Origin: Styela clava
Taxonomy: Eukaryota; Chordata; Ascidiacea; Stolidobranchia; Styelidae
Reading direction: 5' to 3'
Length of the DNA: 64,000 nucleotides
NCBI RefSeq assembly: GCF_964204865.1
Contig: NW_027556556.1
Location: 1 to 64,000, forward strand
Shown: piece by piece, positions 28,617-42,800 of the stretch
How the letters are laid out: each line of letters starts with the position of its first letter
Numbering within the stretch: position 1 is the stretch's first letter
The notes under the pieces: model-generated
Database searches by the model: none
What the model saw: the letters and a program-made list of their open reading frames with translations, nothing else
Told to the model about the DNA's origin: nothing
Program-made: the position numbers and the translations under genes

Positions 28617-29764
28617 TATATTCCGCTATATCTTCCTCGTCGTAATTTTAACATTTTTCTTGTTTTTCTTCTTGGCCGTTTTTTCATGGCATGGTTTCTT
28701 CCAATTGATTTTCTTACAGCCTTGTACGATTTGAATTCTTTTGTGCGTCCTAATCCTTTTCATTGATTACGTGTTTGCATGATTGCTATGTCAGGTGGAC
28801 CTCTTCATAATAAGGTCCCTACTCCTCCAATTGAGCTAGCAACGAAAGGTTGTCCACTTTTTAGAACCCGAACCAACCTTAAATAAGCCTCACACGAAAA
28901 ATTGGGTCATGTGTATCATTTTCCGGGACGAGCTCTTGGAGCGAAAAAAGTTGCTAACATGAAGGAATCCGGGTTGTAGTGGAGTTTTTTCACTCATGTT
29001 GACACAGATGAAGTGTCTATAATACCAGCATATTTTTCGGCAATAATATCGCAAGCATCCTTTTTTTTGTCGTCTGCCTCGGAATCAGGTTTTGATTCTT
29101 GTTCACTTGCCTTGCTTTCTTTTTCTGCTTTACTTGTCTTTTTTTCGCTAGAAGTACCTTTACTTGTATTGTCCCCTGATAAATCCAATTCTTCATTAGC
29201 TGTTTTACCAAGATTTGTAGGGTCCTCTGCAACACTTTCCAAATATCTAATAAAATCAGCTATGCTTTTGAATCCTTTTTGATAAATCAATCTTGCTATT
29301 TCGGGTGTTTGTAACAAAGCTATTAATTCACTGTTTGTTAAATTTCGAATATCATCTAAGATTGGTGTTGTTTCAAATAACAACTCTAGTACGTCCCTTC
29401 TTAAATTTCGTAAATGTTGAGTTAAATCGGAATCATTGATAATATCTTTAATGTTTTGGCCTTTCAACATTTCGATTCCATCACTAGCTAAGACGTTATT
29501 CAACGTCATTTCATTTAATGTATCTAATTTGTATTGAAAATCACTAGGTGGTATATCACCAATTTCTCTAAGAGCATCATCAAATGCCTTTCTTGTTAAT
29601 TTATCTTTTTCCTTATCTCGTTCATTACTAGGTGTCAAAAGTGCAGCGGCCGTAATACCTAGAAATACACGAGCAGTCCCTTCAGCTACTTCACCTAACC
29701 CTTTAATTGCTCTTGCTCATCTGTAATCTGTTCTATTTGGTTTACTATTTATGAAACGTGCCAT
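28616..29764 (-). CDS. Structural-region protein with basic tail, 382 aa
   Basis: Short basic N-terminus with an Ala-rich segment, a helical middle, a Ser/Lys/Glu-rich linker (about residues 205-235), then a globular C-terminal part ending in KKRPRRKTRKMLKLRRGR. The strongly basic end suggests DNA contact; the GWY/Trp-rich C-terminal part includes a VASSIGGVGT segment. Could be an internal or connector protein. ATG starts 2 bases before the stop of the tail gene upstream. Confidence 0.7.
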
Positions 29765-29765
29765 T

Positions 29766-32700
29766 TTACACCTTTAATTTTATGTTGTTTATTGATATTT
29801 CGTTAGGTAAAATAGATGAAGTTATGTCGCTTCTTCTTTTTCCTAATCAATAAAGTAATGATCATTTGGAAAAACTCATAGATAGACCTGTTGAAGATTT
29901 AGTTAAAACAAAATAAATGTCTTGTCCGAAAGTGTCGTTTTCCTGGTAAACAGTCTTATAATTCTTTCATTGATAAGCACCATCTGAATTTAATTCAACA
30001 TTACTTATTCAGAAGCTTTTAGATTCACCATCGTTTAAAGTTTGCAGATCAATTGTTACATTTATACGTAATGTTTCAGGATAAGGATCTGTAAAATAAG
30101 AAGCCAAGGAGTTTATACCTACTGTAAAAAATATTAAGGTATCTACGGTATATGTTCACTCAAAATCGTATCGAAGCTCAAAAGACAATGTCTTTCATTC
30201 GGGTTGTATAGTTGAAGAATAAGGTAACTTAATTTCTCATCTTTTTTTTAATATGTTAGATCAATAAATATAATAACCCGTATGGTAGTAAACATTTGAT
30301 CCGCTACCACCAGATCAGTTATTCGAAAGTCTATGAAAGTCAGACGCGTTATTTAAAGCATCATAATAAGATGTTGTATAGTCAAAAGTATCCCCTGGTG
30401 TTCTATCGTAATTTGAATTTAAATAAGGGACAGTAAATGTACCACTTGAACCAACATGTAGTATTTTTGATGGTGTTGTTTCAATATTGGGGTCGGAAGA
30501 AGACGACTTGTTTGGAAAACGAAGAGTAGTTATTGTTTTCAATAATTCTGTTCTATGGTGTAATAACTTTTCTTTTAACGCAGTATTCAAAGGGTCTCCT
30601 TTTTGAAGAGTTAAATTAGTAATATTACCGTTAATTTCATTAACTATTGTAAAAAATTTAGTTCTATTGGTATTATATAAATCGAAAAGAGATGGGGAAA
30701 TTATATCTTTTATTTGTTCTAAAGTAAATGTTTGTGGATCGTCACCTACGGTACTAATAATATGTCCTTTGTTGTAATTATAATTATGAATTGTAATTCA
30801 AAATTGATCTGTCGACATAAACATTGCTGATATATATGCACGAGGTGTATTAAAACCAACATTTGTAGATGTGTCAGTTGTTACTTCTCAGTTAAATTGA
30901 GGGGTATCATCAATAAAATTTTGTAATCTTGTATCGCCATCTTTACCATTGTACTCTCCTCGAAAATCAATAGTTGTTGAATGACGTTTATCAGGAGCGA
31001 CATAATCTTTTAAAGTGTCGTAAATAGTAGCAATATCGGTGTTGGATAGGTATTTTTCAACTTTTTCGAATGAGAAATACTTATAAAGAGTAAATGGAGT
31101 TTTATTAATAAATATATTATTGTTATCATATAGATCATTAAAACTAGATCATGTTTCTTCAGGGATGTTGAATACTTGAGATAGGAATTGTTTTTGGTGA
31201 TCTGTAGGGATTTCGTCTAATTTCAACCCTGTTGGGTTAGTGTCAGCATCATAAGGTTCCAAGGTAACGTCAACGTGAGAATCAAATAATGTTTGTGTTT
31301 TTAATGATAATATGTTATTTGCTTGGAAAGAAGACAATGTTGTAATCGCGTTATCAATATTAACAGTGGTTTTATCACCGCTTAAAAAGTCAGCATCGAT
31401 ATCTGTAGCAACCAATTTCAATGTTTCTAGTTTATCCGCTGAAAAAGAGTTGTAATTTTCGTCGACGTCTAATTGCAAAATGCTTCTTATATAACCATCA
31501 GTATTAAATGATTGAATATTTTCTGATGATTCATATTTGTTTATAAAATCTTGTAATTGATAATTCAATGTTGAAACCAAAGATGAAACGTACGCTTGTT
31601 GTATATCTGATATTTTATCAGCAATAATTTCTTTTAATCTTGTTTTATCTGAGTCATCCAAAACAGTATCTCCATCAATCGTATTGCTCAAAATTGTTAA
31701 GTCACCTTCAGTGTTGGTAGCTATAATTTGACTAGCAAAATCGTTATATGCTTTAATCTTGGCTGCTTTATCCACTTCACCAGCAGCCTCAGCTCTTTCT
31801 TTAGCTATAATGTTATTGTTTTCCTGAAAAGAATTGATTTTTTCGAATAATTGTTCTTTTAACGAGGCATGTAATATGACCGTTGAAGTTATTTCTTTTC
31901 TTTTCATTTCTAGAAGAGTAGAAGAATTGTAGTAAAGTTCTATGTATCTTTTGAAGTTTTCGAAAATTATAAAACTATAATGTTCTTCTAAAGTGTCTAT
32001 TTTATTTAGCAAAATTGTTTTTTGACCATTTCAATAATCAATAGCGTTATCGGGAACATTTTTTTCAATGGCATAAGCGAAAATTTCATTTTTAATCACA
32101 TTGAAATTAACTTTGAAATGTTTTTTTTCTTCTTCTTTTATTTTTTCTTCGAATATAAGAACATCGTTATCTATAAAACCATATAGTTCCTTAAGTGCGG
32201 CCGCATTTGCCGTAGCAGATACCGCTTCAATTGGCGTTAAGTCCAAAGGTTGAAGATTAATCAATGTGTCGAGATAAGCATCCACAGAAGAGTAATTGTC
32301 ATTTCGTGTATTCAATATAATATTGGTTGTTATCTCTCTAATATTACCTCCGAATAATGCCGAATTCTGTAAATGGAAAAAACCAACAATTTCATCTTCA
32401 TTATCATAGAATGTCAATCTTATTTGTCTTTTTCCCAACATTTTTATAACTATTCAATCAATTTCAAACTCATAAGGGTCATCTTCGGATTGTGGGAGAG
32501 CTAGCAATTTAGCACCTATTTTAAATTTTCCATTCAATAACTCTTTAGTGTCGTGTGTTTCATTTAATTTATCGACCTTTTCTTGTTCAGTGAGTTCTGA
32601 TAAATTTAATGGTTCTGTTTTAAATTTGTCTGTTAATTTCAATTTATAAATATCGTTAAATTGAGAAGAATCCATAACCGAAGTTATAGGGTTGTCTGAT

Positions 32701-34742
32701 GTCGAAAATAACACCATGGGAATACCATGTAATAATTGATTCGCAACACTTAGATTTGAATGAATCATGGCAAGTGCGTCGGAACTAATTAAAAATGGGA
32801 AAGAACGTCGATTTGAATTATACATTTTTCTTTTAATAAACATTTCTTCGTTCGCGTTGGCTGCATAATCATAAATTTTTCGAACAACGTTTCCCAATTG
32901 ACTACCAATTCACGCTCCAGCAGTGGCAAAGAATTTACCACCTTTACTTTTTTTTGATATGGCCGTCCCAACACCGAAACCTATTAAGGCACCTACTAAA
33001 GTGGAACCTTGTTGGATAATATCTCCTCAAAAAGATTTTCAGTTTGTTATTTGAACAACATTCGGTGATAGAAACATTAAATCTGAATTAATAATACTAA
33101 TGAAATTAAGATAATTACAAATAGATAAATAATCCAATGTTAAATCATTGTTTTTTCCAGAGTTTTCAGCAACATCGCCCACATCATATATTGTTTCTGT
33201 TTGATTTTCACCAATATTACGTTCTTTTTTAGACGCATAAATTTCCTTGTTTTCAAATAAAGGTGATACTGATGTTCGTGTTTTACCATTAACAAAAGTA
33301 ACTCTTTTTTGTAAAACAACATTTGCGAAATCGTTAACATAATTTAATTTTGAATAATCCAAAGAGGATTTATTGTTAACCATAATAGAACCCATATTTT
33401 TTCTATCCATACGGGGATCATATTCTACACCCAATTCTTGAAGCAAATCCGCAGCATAATTATTTAACATGAAATAAGCATTTGGAATAATTTCGTGAGA
33501 TGATTCGTATTGATATGTTAAAGACAAGGGATCAGGTGTTGGTTCCGATAAACTAGAAAACATCAATTTTTTTATATCTGCTGAAATATACAAAGGATCA
33601 TCTAGTTTTTTTCTTCCGTACACCTCAATACCCATTATACCACTCATGCCGTTAAGTGCTAGTTGCATGGTATCTATTCCAGGTACTATTTTTCATCCAG
33701 CACTTCTTCTGTCTGGCGTACCAACAAGTTCGATTTCATTAATTTTTTCCAACGCTTTTGTTTCGGCATCAGATATCATGGTTGCAATTTCGGTTGTTAG
33801 TTCTGTTTTTCGTTCGTCAGTAGTGTCTTCAGCATTAAGTTCTGTTTTTTTGTTTTCTAATAATGTGTTGTCTAATTCTCCAAAACCTATTAAATCACCA
33901 TTTATTAATCATTCTTTATTGTAATATCCGCAAGCATGTTTGGGAACGGTTATTTTGGTTTGCGAAAAAGAACCATCACTTAATATTTTATTTACAACTC
34001 TTTCTGCTTTAGAACCCACAACATATGGTAAAAAGAAACTAGATCCTGGATGAGAGAACAAAATTGATTGTCCAAGCATTCGTCCAGCCTCTTCAAGTTT
34101 TTCATTAAGCGAAACAAATACTATGGAATGATAAACATACTTTCCTGATTCATTAACATACACTGTAATAGTTTCTATGTCCAAAATATTATTTTCATTA
34201 AGTTCTGGACACATGAACATTAAGTTTGCAAAATTTTTCTTTATAATATTATGTTCGAAATCTCATATTATGTTTAATCTGTCGTTTTCATCTTCTTTAA
34301 AGACTGCTTCAATCCGAGAGTCTATTTTTTTTTCTACGAACCCCAATTTACTTGTTCGATAATTTTGTGTAAATGTGGGAGCAGAAACAATCTTACCAAC
34401 GAAAAAAATACCTGGAGTGATATTGCGTTTTCCAACAAGATCTTTACCCTCCAAGTTATCTTTTGTTATTTCAGAGGCTGGGATTTCGGATATTGTACCA
34501 TCATTTTCCACATGGTGCAAAGTAACATCTGCTTCTCACCCCAAAGGTTTAATAATAACTGATTTTCTTCCAGTATAAATATATCTTTTATTGACAGAAT
34601 TGAATGTTAATTTATCATCAACTCCAGTATGCCCGGAAGAAACAACCATTGGGAAAAAATAAATATCTTTGGTTGTATCGATAACAGGATAGGCTGTTCC
34701 GTTTTTATATGTTTTGAATATTATATTTGATCTTTGTTTCAT
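29766..34742 (-). CDS. Large tail protein, 1658 aa
   Basis: One frame of 1659 codons when UGA is Trp. At residues about 569-615 there is a Gly-rich hydrophobic stretch (TLVGALIGFGVGTAIS, then FFATAGAWIGSQLG), reminiscent of membrane-inserting loops of podovirus distal tail proteins. The N-terminal third looks beta-rich; a long helical region follows at 910-1160. Around 1164 (DADTNPTGLK) and 1219 (YKYFSFEKVEKY) it matches segments of the 2597-aa fibre protein, so the two share a module. Lies next to the portal, supporting a tail tube or knob role. Confidence 0.75.
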
Positions 34743-34752
34743 AATATGTTAT

Positions 34753-36351
34753 TTAGTTTCGATGAACTTCTTTTCTTCGACGAACACCACCTTTCTTTCC
34801 TCCTTCATTTGATGATTTAGCTATTCTTTGTTTAGTATCTAACGGTTCAATGACTTCTCGTTTAGAATCGTTTCTAGGACGTCCAGCACCTTTCGGTTGT
34901 TGTTCAACTACTGAGCCATTTTCACCGCTTCTTTGTTTAGACAAAGGACCTTCTTCTTCTCCCGTTGTCATTTCTCGAAACTCTCTGTTGGCTTCTCAGT
35001 CGAGTTTTCTTTTTTCGTTAATAGCATCCAATTTTTCTTGTGCTCTGTGGATAGGCATGTTGAAAATTTTAGCAATAGCATCAACATCACTAATTCAATT
35101 GTAATTAGATAATTGTTGCATTATTGAAACTAAAACTTCGTCAATAATTACTGAATTACTATCATGGAGTTCGAATGTAAATTGCGGGTCTTGAAAACCG
35201 GCAGCTTGAAACATCAAATCCAAGAAAATATTCAAGTTTTGATCCAAGGCTGTTTTTTTCTTTTGAATTGTCGAACCTTGGTTTGAATAATTATAACGAG
35301 CTTCTGTAGCAGTACTTGTATCTTTTTGACTAGGTCAACTGAATCCCATCAAACTTCAAATTAAGCTTAATGTTGAATCAATACTTTCGTCGAATTCCTT
35401 TCAGTTTTTTTGTGGTTGGAAAGATTCCAAAACCGGAGCTGAATCTGACGCGGCGTTCCCACCTGTGTTTACTATAATATGGTTTTTTAATTCCCCGTTG
35501 GCTTCCAAATCTTTCTTGATTTGATCATGAGCTTTATTCTTGTCCAAATTAATACTAATAATTGTTTTACATGTTTTAAGTTCTTTTTTATAAAAATCCA
35601 TTTTATCACAATAAAGGTCAATTAAACCTTTAGCAAGTAATCATGGAGGTTTAGGATTAGCATGTCAGAGCGAAAAATCAACAAATGGGATGATATAATC
35701 GCCATGATTGTCTTTGAACGGGTTTTCTTTGGATTCTCATGCTTCGTTTTTTCCAAGGGCCTCTTGGAGTTCTCCAACTTGTCTGACCTGTATGGCTCGA
35801 ACGTAAGATGTTCCGTCTTTGTTTTTACCAATTTTTGTATTGTGGCTACCAGCTTGTAACATGTCTCCTGATCCGAAGAATTGTCGACGAACTTGTCCGT
35901 CACTGTTTCATGATTCACGAATGAAAATCTCACGAAGAGAGTCGGTCATTCTTTCACTGGTAAATCAAATGGCTTTAAGTGTTTGATATTCTCAAACAAT
36001 TTGTGTTAAGAAACGTGGTTTGTTGGTGAAAATTCGAAAACCTTTGCATTTTTCATGTTCTTTATTTTCGAGTTTTGTGAACCCAAGAACAGTACTTCCA
36101 TACAATGCCATTTTACGAATTAACCCTTCTACGACGATTTGAAAACGAGTTTGTTCCACGAAATCATTTCATCATTCACGTAGTTTTTCGTCTTCCGTTG
36201 AGAATGAAAAAGATTTACCAAACAATAATTTAACGTGCAAATCGGCAATAACCGCAGGGAAATCAATGTAACGATATAAATTGTCCTCGTTTTTGTTTCT
36301 TTTGTTTAAATAATGATGGTATGTATTTAGAAGTAATTGTTCTGTATTCAT
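34753..36351 (-). CDS. Portal protein, 532 aa
   Basis: About 530 residues, usual for phage portals. Has a central conserved-looking part ending in SLMGFSWPSQKDTSTATEA, a segment typical of portals just before the wing and stem helix, and a C-terminal highly charged tail (GGKKGGVRRRKEVHRN). Two consecutive UGA=Trp at residues about 61-62. The function rests on overall pattern and its place in the head-tail cluster; no single catalytic motif exists for portals. Confidence 0.75.
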
Positions 36352-36356
36352 TGCGT

Positions 36357-36542
36357 TTACGCTCCTTTATTTTTCTTGGTTTTTGTTACTGGTTTTATGC
36401 AACCACACGAAATCTTTTTACAGATATCGTTTTTTTGAGTTTTTGTAGCGTATTTATTAATAATATAAATTGCCACTTCGTCGATTTGTGATTTCGCAAA
36501 ACTCATTACGAAACTAATTATCATTTTTAATGTTTTGTTCAT
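36357..36542 (-). CDS. Small protein with N-terminal hydrophobic helix, 61 aa
   Basis: ATG at 36542 has AAAGGAG at nine bases; a longer in-frame start at 36572 is possible. Hydrophobic helix at residues 5-15, then a basic Lys-rich end with three Cys. Overlaps the upstream membrane gene. Possible lysis or tail-related function, unproven. Confidence 0.6.
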   Translation of the reverse strand: MNKTLKMIISFVMSFAKSQIDEVAIYIINKYATKTQKNDICKKISCGCIKPVTKTKKNKGA

Positions 36543-36882
36543 TGTTGTCATCTCCTTTGTGATATTCGTCAATAGTTTTTATAATACGATCTATTTTACC
36601 GTTAACTCGTTTGTCTATATATTCTTTCAATTCTTGTGTTTGTTTGTCGTTAGCTTTTTCTATTGTCAAGTCTTTTGTTGAATATTTTCGATCGAAAACA
36701 AAAGCAAAAGTTAACAAACAAGCAAAAACACATCAAGCAAAAGCAGGGATGCCAATAATAATAAGTAATTGTCATCACAAGTCAAAATCCTTAATATGTA
36801 ACAATTGAGTTGCGCCGAAAACAGCTGTGCCTCCTGCTAAAAATTTTCAATATAATTTATCTCAATTCATAATACTATTCAT
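36514..36882 (-). CDS. Holin-like two-pass membrane protein, 122 aa
   Basis: Start taken at ATG 36882 (36870 is also in frame). Two hydrophobic segments (WKFLAGGTAVFGATQLL and QLLIIIGIPAFAWCVFACLLTFAFVF) followed by a charged coiled-coil tail rich in Asp/Lys/Asn. This topology is common in phage holins. No endolysin is seen, which is expected for a wall-less host, so membrane disruption alone could release phage. Confidence 0.6.
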
Positions 36883-36892
36883 TTCTTTTCAT

Positions 36893-39800
36893 CTAATGTC
36901 CGCTCTCTCTTCTAACTGTTAAGTTAAATTTTGTTGGTTTAGCTAAATTATAATTACCATTAGCGTTAAATGTTCATTTTATATCTCTTAGAGCAACATT
37001 GTCTCTCATATGGTAGTAAACGTAAAAAGGATGACGTCAAACGTCGTTGTTTACTAATCATCAGATATCTCCTCAGTATAATAAGTCGCCAGTTGCCTTT
37101 GTTCATTTAAGATTCCCTTTAATATTAACCCCCGTTTTTGTTGCGAAATAGTGATTGAAAAGATTTGAGTTGAGTTGTCATGGACTCGCTGATTTTAAAG
37201 TAGAGTGGAAATATGTTTTTGATATTGAACCATTTGGGTTAATATTGTCAGATGTTGATAAATATTGAAAAGTTTTGTTTGTTGTGTCGCTAGTTTGTCT
37301 TGGTACTAAAAATGAATGTCATCTAACATTAGCCTTATTAAGAGGAGGTTCGATATGGATATCAAAAGAATACAATCCATCTTTAAATTCTTTAGAACTA
37401 CCAGTATTTAAGCTAACAAAAAACGAGTTACTAAAGTATTTTAATTGAGTTCCTACTCTGTCAGTGATTGCGAAACTTGTTTTTTGTCCTATTTGACCGT
37501 AGTAAGTGTCTGCTTCAATATTGTTTGATGCATCCATTTTTGTAATTGCTGAACCCGTACCTAAAACTTCTACTCATGGATGAGGGGTGTGTAACATTTC
37601 AAGACGACTACGTGCTGTGTCGAATATTTCGGTGTTACCTAGACCTTTAAAGTAGTCATCTGTTATATTGTCGTTACCGATATTTTCGATTAGTGTTTGA
37701 CCTTCCACTTTTGCTTCATATTGTGTAATTAAATGTCTGAATTGTGGTTCTGTAAGACCATGTCGTTTAGAATAACTTTGCGGTGAGTTTTCGCCATGTG
37801 TTGAATCATAATCATCGGCTCCTTTAGTTCATTGAAAGTCAACGTTAGCTAAAACAGTTTCAATTTCTGATGAACTAATTGGTCTATATCTACCATAACT
37901 GCTAGAAGATCCACCTATATTACGAAGAGAATTAACATGGGCTATTCTTTGTAATATAGTTTTTGTTTCTTTGTAATTTAATCCAGAAGAGTATTTTTCG
38001 ACTTTTTCAAATGGTAAATACTTATATATTGTTAAAGGTTGGCTATTACTTATAAAATAAACATTACTTGTGTAATTAAAACGTGCCGAATAAGTTGCAG
38101 GTGCTTTTAATATGTTAACCAATTTATCTTTTTGTGAACCTGTTGGTCTGTCAGTTCATCTCAAACCTTCAGCATTATTATTCTCATCAAAAGGTTCTAA
38201 TTCTAGATCAACAACTTTTGTTTCTAATGGTGACAATCGGTTCTCTAATAATGTATCTACTTGGTGTTTTGTATAATTAGCTCCAATTAGAACGAAGAAA
38301 TTCTTCAAATAATCGTAACCATCAACACCAAAAAATTTTCCTTTTTGATTAGTGAAAACAGGTATTGTTGGGAAGTTTGATCTTGATGGGTCTAGATAAG
38401 TGAAACGATTTTCTCATGATTGAGCAATTTCATCTTGTGGATCGGGATTCGAAATGACGTGATTTTGATAGTCTTCAACGAATGAGTACACAGAATTAAC
38501 ATATTTCATGCTAAGATTAGCACCGTCTGTATTGAAAGGTTCTTCTACGAATTGACCGTGAGATCCAATTAAATCTGAACTTCCATCTTTGCTAAATTTT
38601 ATAACAGCATAGTTTCTTAGTAAATTAATACAGTACAAACTAGGATCAACAATATTAGCAATAATATATAATTCGTCATCTTGAACAAACAAGTCATAAA
38701 CCTTGTATGTATCGAACTTAGTCATGTCAAGAACAGGTACTTCTGCTCTTATGAAATCAATTTGATCATCTGTCAACTGTTCGTTTCAACCATGAAATGA
38801 CTCAATTGACGCGTTGTTAACAGCCTTAACGTTTAGAGATTTGTCAGCTAATAAGTCATAGAATTCATCTTCTGTTAAGTGATTCAATGCTGAATATTTT
38901 TCGGGAGTGCTTGCTATATTTTGTACTTCAGTTGATCGAGTTGGATCAGCATCTCTAAATTCTGTATAGATTTTCCCTAAGTCAGATCTTTTAACATGTA
39001 TAATATGGCTTAATACATCTGTACTTCCATCTTTTTTAATATAGTTACTTAATGTATAGCTTGAACCACATAGATTATTAATTCAAGTCAATAAAGCTAA
39101 ATGTCTTTGATAATCTGTTAAATCATCTCAGTCCGAAGGTCCTCTGTAATATTGTCAAACATCACGAATTACACAACTTTCTTCTTTGAAATTACAGATT
39201 TGATAGATATCTACCTTGTCAGTTACATTAAGAGAAAGAGGTTGCGAAATTACGTTACTTCCATAACCTTCTTGAACAAGACTATAATACTCGGCTTCTG
39301 TATTCAAAACAGTAACTAAAGTTTGAAGTTTTTCAGCATTTGGGATTGTAGTTCAAGGAATAGTGTCTCTGTTTAATATTAAATCTTCAGTTCGTAGAAT
39401 TCCATCAAATTTTGCGTCGATTTGAGGTTTGTTGTAAACGTCTTTAATTTTAGCATATAATTTGTGATTAATTTCGTCTGGTAAGTTAGTAACTAGATCT
39501 GCTTTATATTGTTTGATAAGATTGAAAAATTCATCTTGAGTTAGATGATTAGGTTCAGAATATCATCGTGGCGAAACGTAATATGATACTGATTCATAAG
39601 TGGGTGTGGCTTTATAAAGTCGTCCACTATCAATCAATTTTTGAATATCGCCAGTTCTTCAATAAACCGAAGAATGTGGAGATGTATAATTAGTCCCTAA
39701 GATTTCATTAACTCGAGCAATTCTTAATTCAGGAGTATTCAACTCATCTAATACATCATATATTTCACTGTTTTTTGTAAAAGGTATAACTTTCTCAATT

Positions 39801-42800
39801 CTTGTGTCCCCTACATCTATAGAAGATCGCGATGGATTGTATGTTCAACGAGATCCTCATCATTCACTTTCAATACCTAACAATTTTAATAATTTTCCAC
39901 GTTGAGATCCTGTCGGTACTTCGTTTCATTTTAACCCTGTTGGGTTTGTGTCAGCGTCGTAAGGTAATAATTCATTATCAACGATTAGAGTTTCTATTTC
40001 AGACAAACGATTATCTAACTGTGCGTCTACTTGTTGACGAGTATATACGTTATCTTTTTCAGCAAAATATTCTTTAATAAAATTATGAGCATCAACTCCA
40101 AACATTTTTCCTTTACTATTAGTGAAAATAGGTATAGTTGGGAAGTTTGAAGAATCAGGCGTTATATAATCATAACGATTTTGTCAACGATTGTGGAATT
40201 GATTACTTAAATCAGGATTGGATATTACGTGACTTTGATGGTCTTCAACGAAAGAATAAATAGAATTAATATAAAGTAAATTCAAGTTAGCAGAATCGGT
40301 ATTGTAAGGTGCTTCGATTGTAGTACTAAAACTTCCTCCAGCAACAATAGCCACATCGCCTATACCAAATTCTAAGACATTTCCATTTCGTAATAAACTA
40401 ACTGCTTCGAACAAATGTTTATCGTTATGCTTGTTGGCTACAATGTAAAGATTGTTGTTATAATTAAATAAATCAAATGGTTTATATTCGCTAAATTTGC
40501 TTTCATCATAATTATCAACTTCTTCACGAATATAATTAATTTGTGAATCTGTAAGTTGTTCTTTTCATCCGTGGAAAGATTCAATCGTAGTATGTGATTT
40601 CACGTCTGTTTTTAAAGCAAAAAACTTTTTTAAATAATTATATGATTTAACACCAAAAATCTTACCTTGTCTGTTTGTAAACACAGGTAGTGTAGGGAAG
40701 TTTGAGTACTCTGGAGTTGTATATGATAATCGAGAGTCTCAATCACCAAATACTGAACTTCCGGGTACGGGGTTTGAAATGGCTGAATTATCGTGATCTT
40801 CAATTCATGAATATAATGAGTTAATATATTTTAAACTTAAGTTTGCTAAATTTGTATTAAATGGTGCTGGGATTGTTGTTACGGCTGCATCGTGAAAAGC
40901 TACTAGATCTATAGTTTTATTAAATGTTACGATTCCTTGATTTCTCAATAAATTCATAGCAAAGATATTAGTTCCTAAAATACGAGAACAAATGTAAACT
41001 TGATTATTATAAGTAAATAAATCGAATATTTTGTAATCGTCGAATTTAGCTTGATCTCAAGCATGAATGTCTTCTTTGATAAAATCAATTTGAGCATCTG
41101 TAAGTTGTGTTTCTCAATCAACGAAAGAATCAATTGACACTTTGGTTAAGTTTTCAATCTTTCCTCTGAGTAAGTTGTAGAAATCTTCTTTTTGTAAATG
41201 ATTTTTTTCACTATAAAGTTTTGGTGTTTTAACAATACCATCTACTTCGCTTACATCACTATCGTTATCCGTTTCGAAATGATTGAAAAGTAAACCTAAG
41301 TCACTTCGTTTAATATGTACAATATGACTTAACTCTTCGACTTCACCATCTGGTTTTGTGTAATTACTCAACACGTAAGTTGAACTACATATATCATTAA
41401 TTCAAGCTAATAAAGTTGCTCGTTTTTGATATTCAGTCAAATCGTCTCAATCACCGGGTCCTTTGTATAAACTTCATGCATCTTTGATAACATGAGTTTT
41501 TTCGCCAAAGTTAAGGATTTTATAGATATTTATTTTGTCTCCAACATTTAAACTCAAAGGTTGTGTTGCGTAGTCGCCTCCATACCCTTCTTCTTCTAAA
41601 GCATAATAAGTTTCAGGAATTTTAAGAGTTGATAATAAGGCTGTTTTTTGAGCTTCACTTGGTGTTGATTCTCAGAATAATCTTAGTTCTGATAATAAAG
41701 GGTTTGTAGTTCTGAAAATAGAATCAATTTTTGTATCAATTTGAGGTCTAGTATAAGTGTCTTTTTTTGTAGCATAAACGGTTTCGCCTGTTTCGATTTG
41801 ATGTAATTTAGCAAAAGTCTCGTTTAAATAACCTAGAGCATTTACACCATATATTGTTCCGTCGTCAGTAGTGAAAATAGGAAATGTTGGTAAATGACCT
41901 TCAAGGAATGTAAATCTTTTGTGATAACTTTCGTTGATTTGTTGAGGTGTTGCGTCAGAAATCGGATGTTCTTGAACGTGTTTGATTCACGAAATAATCG
42001 AACAAACGTATTGTAAATTCAAATTTGCCCCACTCGAATTATATGGACTAGGTAATGTATTATCGTATTCCGTAATAAGTACTTTGTCACCATTTGCTCT
42101 TATTTCGATAGGTCCTATATTCTTAAATAAAGATATAATAATTCAGTTCGAATCATCTGCCGATCGAGTTACAACAGCATATACTTCGTTGTCATAAACA
42201 AATTTATCAAGGGGTTTGTATGTGTCATATTTAGTCGTATCGAAAGAAACTACACCTTCTTTAATATGGTCGATTTGCGCGTCACTTAACGGTGTTTTTC
42301 ATTCTAAAAATGATTCTAATGATACATCAATACCTTTGGTATTAACAATATTATTAATATGTTCTGTAATAATTGTGTTTTTAACAAAATGATTATAGAA
42401 TTGTTCTTTTGTAAAGCCATATTCGTCAGATCATTTTTGCGGTGTGCTGAAATTAGACTCAAATGGGAAAACTGGAGGATTTTGTGAAAGAACAAAATAT
42501 TCGTAAAGCTTTCCTAAATCGCTTCTTTTAATTGGACTAATATGATCTAATTTTGAAACAGTACCTCCAATGTGTTCAAAGTCACTTCTTTTGTAACTCG
42601 AACCACATATTTTATTTACAAATTTTAAGGCCGCATCGTGTTTTTGATCTTCAGTTAATTCTAATCAATTTGAAGGAAATTCAGCGGTATCTTTTTTTCA
42701 TAAACTTCAAATGTCTTCAATTAAAGTTTGAGGTGTTCCAAAGTTATTAAATTTATAAAGATAAACTTTTTCTTCTGTACGAAGTGATAAAGGATTGTAA

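Noticed and set aside
28994-29638. Separate 214-aa gene
   Set aside because: It is the middle of the 382-aa gene once UGA is Trp; no own ribosome site.
35622-35933. 103-codon minus-strand frame
   Set aside because: It is a shadow inside the portal gene in another frame.
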